A stretch of DNA of 45,461 nucleotides. Source: an uncultured Rhodospirillales bacterium (GTDB lineage: Bacteria; Pseudomonadota; Alphaproteobacteria; Azospirillales; Azospirillaceae). Below, in pieces: positions 41,986-45,461 of the stretch. Under the pieces are notes generated by a model. That model was not told where the DNA came from. It saw only the letters and a program-made list of their open reading frames with translations, and made no database searches. Every line of letters begins with the position of its first letter. Within the stretch, counting starts at the first letter, position 1. A program made the translations under genes and the position numbers. The stretch is from contig CAIXKV010000247.1 of the NCBI GenBank assembly GCA_903920145.1, forward strand, positions 1 to 45,461, written 5' to 3'.

Positions 41986-42244
41986 CGACAGATCCTCGAT
42001 GGGACGTAAACGCCCCCGCCTCGCTAGTGCCATGCCCAACGGGATTCAGGCTTTTGGCCAAATGCGCCACACCTAACTTGGCATCGCGTGAGCAATGGCA
42101 AAAAGATGGTGACGTTCGGGTCTTACCAGATATCCGCCAACACGGCTATTGCCCTTGCATGCTCATGACACTTCCTTGTTGGCTGTCCCATGGGCTGATG
42201 GGAAAAAGGCGTGCTCCTCGTCATCGAGTCTGGTACACTAGGGC

Positions 42245-42502
42245 ATGTCCGACGATAAGCAGACTGCCATCCACGAAGCTGAAGTTGAGTTGCGGGTCGT
42301 TCTCGGGACCGCAATCTTGCGGGTGAGCGACGTGCTGAAGCTCGGTCGTGGTGCGGTGGTGGAACTGAACCGCAACATCAGCGCCCCTTCGGATATCTTG
42401 GCTGCTGGCATTTTGGTGGCGCGAGGTCAGGTGGCCATCGTCGAAGATCGCTTGGCGATCCAAATCACCGACTTTGTGAAAAGTACCGGTCAGAGGCACT
42501 AG
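42245..42502 (+). CDS. FliN-like flagellar motor switch protein (SpoA domain)
   Basis: An 85-residue protein that is essentially one SpoA (FliN/FliM C-terminal) domain: VELRVVLGTAILRVSDVLKL, LGRGAVVELNRNISAPSDIL, then GILVARGQVAIVEDRLAIQI. FliN forms the C-ring of the flagellar rotor, where CheY-P acts with FliM. It lacks an N-terminal extension and is not accompanied by fliM, fliG or other flagellar genes, so it is an orphan relative to a normal flagellar operon and may be a paralogue. The ATG has only AGGGC upstream. It converges with the unknown secreted-protein gene, 18 bases away. Confidence 0.88.
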   Translation: MSDDKQTAIHEAEVELRVVLGTAILRVSDVLKLGRGAVVELNRNISAPSDILAAGILVARGQVAIVEDRLAIQITDFVKSTGQRH

Positions 42503-42520
42503 AAGGCCCGGAGGGGGCTT

Positions 42521-42907
42521 TTAGTGCTCCGCCCCGGTCGCCGTTATCGAAAAAGACGGCGGTCTCTGGGCGCTCTGGTCCGGTGGCGGCGGCAGGGGAA
42601 TCGGGGGCAACATCCCCAGCAAGGATTGCATGCCGACGGCGCCAACAACACCAAGGCCACAGCCATAGATAGCCTGATTTACGGGCGCCGGTATCATATG
42701 CAGCGCGCCGGTTACGGGCTTTCCACCAAGGCCAATGGCAGCCAACGCGGCCACTGCGATCCCGGTCATAGCGCAGTTCAGCACGACTTGATCGGAGGTT
42801 AAGGGCGGAAACTGAAGCGTTTGTGGCGAAGAGAGCTGTTCTGCTCGCACGACACCGATATGTGTTGTCAGGGTTGCCAAGAAAATCGCCACCGCCAATC
42901 TACGCAT
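42521..42907 (-). CDS. Unknown exported protein with Ala/Gly-rich membrane segments
   Basis: A 128-residue protein with a clear signal peptide (MRRLAVAIFLATLTTHIGV, cleavage after RAE/VRA near 24). Two hydrophobic Gly/Ala-rich segments (AMTGIAVAALAAIGLGGKP and YGCGLGVVGAVGMQSLLGML) could pair in a membrane as a glycine-zipper hairpin. A proline-rich tail follows (LPPIPLPPPPDQ). Cysteines at about 45 and 82 may pair. The ATG at 42907 is preferred because the signal peptide starts there and GGGAAGGG lies upstream. It is not recognised; glycine-zipper envelope proteins are the nearest general resemblance. Confidence 0.75.
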   Translation of the reverse strand: MRRLAVAIFLATLTTHIGVVRAEQLSSPQTLQFPPLTSDQVVLNCAMTGIAVAALAAIGLGGKPVTGALHMIPAPVNQAIYGCGLGVVGAVGMQSLLGMLPPIPLPPPPDQSAQRPPSFSITATGAEH

Positions 42908-43039
42908 GCTCGTTACCCTTCCCCAAACACCACAAGAGCCCGTGCACTTTGTTTCCACGCTGGGCCTGCGTCCAAGATGATAGCAGAGGTGGGACGACAG
43001 GGAAACGCGATCTCTGCGGCGCCACCGCTGCCTTATTAA

Positions 43040-43069
43040 AAAAAGGCCGTCCGGGAGGACGGCCTTTTT
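43040..43069. terminator. Intrinsic terminator after glnA
   Basis: AAAAAGGCCGTCC (43040-43052) and GGACGGCCTTTTT (43057-43069) pair perfectly around a GGGA loop. The A-run at 43038-43044 becomes the U-tract for the leftward glnA transcript, 23 bases past its stop. The T-run on the plus strand makes it bidirectional. Confidence 0.92.
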
Positions 43070-43091
43070 CCGAATCAGAAACCAGTGCTCA

Positions 43092-44501
43092 TCAGACCGA
43101 ATAGTACATCTTGTACTCGATCGGATGCGGCGAGGTCTCGAAGGCCAGCAACTCTTCGGTCTTCAATTCAATGTAGGAATCGATGAAGTCCGCAGCAAAC
43201 ACGTCCCCTTGCTCCAAGAACGCACGATCAGCCCGCAGGGCATTGAGAGCCTCGCGCAGCGAACCGCAAACCGTCGGAACCTGGGCCAATTCTTCCGGAG
43301 GCAGATCGTACAGGTTCTTATCCATGGCTTCGCCAGGATGAATCTTGTTACGGATGCCGTCCAGACCCGCCATCAGCATGGCCGCGAACGCCAGATACGG
43401 GTTAGCCCCCGGATCGGGGAAGCGAACCTCAACGCGCTTGCCCTTCGGGCTTGCGGTGTAGGGGATGCGACAGGATGCCGAACGATTGCGCGCTGAATAG
43501 GCAAGCAAAACGGGAGCCTCGTAACCCGGAACCAGCCGCTTGTAGCTGTTGGTCAGCGGATTGGTGAAGGCATTCAGCGCCTTGGCATGCTTGATGATGC
43601 CGCCGATATAATACAGCGCGGTATCTGACAGGTCAGCATAGCCAGAACCAGCGAATTGTGGCTTGCCATCTTTCCAGATTGATTGATGGACATGCATACC
43701 CGAACCATTATCGCCGAAAATCGGCTTTGGCATAAAGGTTGCGGTCTTGCCGTAGGCATGGGCAACATTATGCACTACGTACTTGTAGATCTGGATATTA
43801 TCGGCTGACTTGACCAGGGTCGAGAACTTGATACCCAGCTCGTGTTGAGAAGGTGCAACTTCGTGGTGATGCTTCTCGACTTCCACGCCCATCTCGGCCA
43901 TGACGCTGACCATCTCGGCGCGCAGGTCCGAGGCGCTGTCCACCGGCGGCACTGGGAAATAGCCGCCCTTGACGGCAGGACGGTGACCCAGATTGCCGTC
44001 ATCGAACTTCTTGCCGGTGACGTAGGGGCCTTCCTCACTATCCACTTCGTAGAAGACCCGGTTCATGCTGACTTCGAACCGAACGTCGTCGAACACAAAG
44101 AACTCGGCTTCGGGGCCGAAATACGCGGTGTCGCCGATGCCAGCGGACGCCATGTACTTCTCCGCCGCCTTGGCGATCGAACGCGGGTCGCGACGGTAAG
44201 GCTGGCCGGTGGAAGGCTCGATGATGTCGCAGAACAGATTCAGCGTCGGCTGTGCCGCAAACGGGTCCATGACCGCCGTTGTCGCGTCCGGCATCAAAAT
44301 CATGTCCGATTCGTTGATCGCCTTCCACCCGGCGATCGAAGAGCCGTCGAACATGATGCCATCGGTGAACACCTCATCATTGATGGTATCCACGTGCTGG
44401 GCGGTATGCTGCAATTTTCCCCGAGGATCGGTGAAGCGCAGGTCGACGTACTTCACATCGTTTTCTTTGATCAGGTCGAAGACCTTGCTGATATCGGACA
44501 T
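43092..44501 (-). CDS. glnA: Glutamine synthetase type I
   Basis: The central ammonium-assimilating enzyme (glutamate + NH3 + ATP to glutamine), 469 residues, a dodecamer. Visible blocks: [32 protein letters not shown], the ATP-site [10 protein letters not shown] and [10 protein letters not shown]. The adenylylation site is Tyr398 in [10 protein letters not shown], so it is the GSI-beta form controlled by the GlnE adenylyltransferase. It follows glnB by 225 bases on the same strand, the standard glnBA order of Rhodospirillum and Azospirillum, where PII signals nitrogen state and steers adenylylation of this enzyme. It ends at a strong intrinsic terminator. Confidence 0.98.
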   Translation of the reverse strand: MSDISKVFDLIKENDVKYVDLRFTDPRGKLQHTAQHVDTINDEVFTDGIMFDGSSIAGWKAINESDMILMPDATTAVMDPFAAQPTLNLFCDIIEPSTGQPYRRDPRSIAKAAEKYMASAGIGDTAYFGPEAEFFVFDDVRFEVSMNRVFYEVDSEEGPYVTGKKFDDGNLGHRPAVKGGYFPVPPVDSASDLRAEMVSVMAEMGVEVEKHHHEVAPSQHELGIKFSTLVKSADNIQIYKYVVHNVAHAYGKTATFMPKPIFGDNGSGMHVHQSIWKDGKPQFAGSGYADLSDTALYYIGGIIKHAKALNAFTNPLTNSYKRLVPGYEAPVLLAYSARNRSASCRIPYTASPKGKRVEVRFPDPGANPYLAFAAMLMAGLDGIRNKIHPGEAMDKNLYDLPPEELAQVPTVCGSLREALNALRADRAFLEQGDVFAADFIDSYIELKTEELLAFETSPHPIEYKMYYSV

Positions 44502-44547
44502 GAGGCCAAATCCACAGACAAAGGTTGAAAAACCGCACCGGTACCGA

Positions 44548-44672
44548 TCCGGCCACTAGGCCGGACACCGACACGAAAAGCGGCTGTTTATCTCATGACT
44601 TCCCGGCATAGACAACGCCGATACGGCGAGAGCCCGGCCCCGAACCAACCGCGACAGAGCGATTTCGGGGCC
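44548..44672 (-). other. Two hairpins in the glnB-glnA spacer
   Basis: TCCGGCC/GGCCGGA with an ACTA loop (44548-44565) lies 47 bases before glnA. GGCCCCGAA/TTCGGGGCC (44636-44644, 44664-44672) lies nearer glnB. Neither is followed by a T-run in the direction of transcription. They may slow or process the glnBA message, giving separate glnA transcripts, or mask a second glnA promoter; no sigma-54 site was seen in this spacer. Confidence 0.5.
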
Positions 44673-44726
44673 AGACCTCAACGTCTTCCAACGGTTTAGG
44701 ACGATCCGAACCATAACGAAAACAGG

Positions 44727-45086
<360 letters not shown>

Positions 45087-45093
45087 TCAACCC

Positions 45094-45180
45094 TAGGCGT
45101 TCGTCACCGTCCCCGACTGGCCCAGGCGCTCGTCGCTGTTCCTGGCTGGTCCAGGCGCTCGTCGCCGTCCCTGGCTGGAC
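45094..45180 (-). repeat. Three 29-bp tandem repeats in the predicted glnB leader
   Basis: Units 45094-45122, 45123-45151 and 45152-45180 share AGGCG(C/T)TCGTC and a C(C/T)-rich second half ending CTGG or similar; the last two are closest. In the transcript each unit can form a small hairpin such as GGCG-ACGAG-CGCC. In the first unit the arm becomes GGUG, which still pairs by wobble. They lie between the sigma-54 element and the glnB start, so most would be transcribed. Confidence 0.85.
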
Positions 45181-45181
45181 G

Positions 45182-45197
45182 TGCATGACCCGTGCCA
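45182..45197 (-). promoter_or_regulatory. Sigma-54 promoter upstream of glnB
   Basis: The minus strand reads TGGCACGGGTCATGCA. The -24/-12 consensus is TGGCACGNNNNTTGCW, so every fixed base matches except the first T of TTGC, and spacing is exact. Transcription should start about 12 bases beyond the -12 GC, near 45171, some 105 bases before the glnB ATG. NtrC/sigma-54 control of glnBA under nitrogen limitation is established in related bacteria. A clean NtrC palindrome was not found; GAGCACGACTGCCCGTG near 45239-45255 is a weak candidate. Confidence 0.75.
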
Positions 45198-45322
45198 ATG
45201 AAGCCCATAACCCAGATGCCGCCCCCATTGCCACCTTCCGAGCACGACTGCCCGTGTTTTTTGCAGATAATAGCCTAATTATTGGGCATTATGGGGGCGA
45301 TGCGGGCATCGGAACGATATCT

Positions 45323-45461
45323 TATACCATCGAGCCTTGATGTTGACTTATCAAGGCTGCCCTCAGACGCCGGGCGGGCGCATCCGCGCCCTTGGCTTCG
45401 CGCGCATGGGCGCGCGGGGCCGTCGTCGCGGCCCGATACCGGCAGTGTGTCATTGTTATAG
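45323..45461 (-). repeat. Dispersed repeat copy at the right edge of the window
   Basis: Begins TATACCATCGAGCC and runs to the last base, so the far end may be cut off. The terminal hairpin is AGCCTTGAT/ATCAAGGCT (45333-45341, 45350-45358) and the central hairpin GCGCGC/GCGCGC (45401-45406, 45411-45416). The end CGATACCGGCAGTGTGTCAT, then TGTTATAG, is the reverse complement of the start of the copy at 23729. This is the most complete copy in the window. The 396 bases 45066-45461 contain no gene; besides this they hold the glnB promoter and tandem repeats. Confidence 0.75.

Noticed and set aside
45094-45180. CRISPR array
   Set aside because: Units are head to tail with no spacers and no cas genes in the window; it is a tandem repeat.
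45230-45260. NtrC-binding palindrome upstream of the glnB sigma-54 promoter
   Set aside because: GAGCAC...CGTG resembles half-sites but spacing and outer bases do not fit the GCACC-N5-GGTGC consensus well enough to annotate.

Overview
The window looks like chromosomal DNA from an alphaproteobacterium of the Rhodospirillales (Magnetospirillum/Rhodospirillum/Azospirillum type). The basis is gene content and layout: an SRP RNA gene beside dnaX-ybaB, a glnB-glnA pair behind a sigma-54 promoter, the alphaproteobacterial aapJQMP amino-acid transporter, a PilZ-tailed chemoreceptor and a short FliN. The genus is inferred. No tRNA, rRNA, transposase, CRISPR array or phage gene was seen.

Layout, left to right. 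0-3.8 kb: folate-pathway genes (a pabB whose N-terminal half is not readable, overlapped by a class IV aminotransferase) and typA. 3.8-6.5 kb: a leftward lpxD-acyl carrier protein-ketoacyl synthase operon. 6.6-8.6 kb: an ion antiporter and an unknown protein. 9-16.7 kb: a leftward replication block (ffs, dnaX, ybaB, dnaN, recF, gyrB) with no dnaA. 16.7-18.5 kb: a mostly non-coding stretch with a small DUF1640-like coiled-coil gene, repeat fragments and an AT-rich patch with a few DnaA-box-like sequences. 18.5-24.4 kb: patatin-like lipase, flavoprotein, sulfurtransferase and a GNAT acetyltransferase lying inside a split repeat. 24.4-29.3 kb: aapJQMP preceded by a short-chain dehydrogenase. 29.8-30.9 kb: a DraG-family ADP-ribosylglycohydrolase.

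31-41.6 kb is a signalling region, much of it visibly AT-rich: a diguanylate cyclase, a secreted Cache-type protein, a chemoreceptor with a C-terminal PilZ domain, a 1053-residue hybrid histidine kinase with two receiver domains and an Hpt domain, a single-domain response regulator, a small repeat protein, and a three-gene operon of two membrane coiled-coil proteins plus a DUF192 protein. Cyclic-di-GMP synthesis (GGEEF) and a predicted c-di-GMP receptor (PilZ on the chemoreceptor) sit about 1 kb apart. 42-45.5 kb: a FliN-like protein, an unknown secreted protein and glnBA, with three 29-bp tandem repeats in the predicted glnB leader.

A dispersed element of about 130-150 bp runs through the non-coding DNA in at least eight full, partial or split copies. 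Its hairpin arms change together between copies. One copy is split by 587 bp holding the GNAT gene, and the same copy supplies the last codons and stop of aapP. This element, the signalling region and the paralogous coiled-coil pair are the least ordinary parts of the window.
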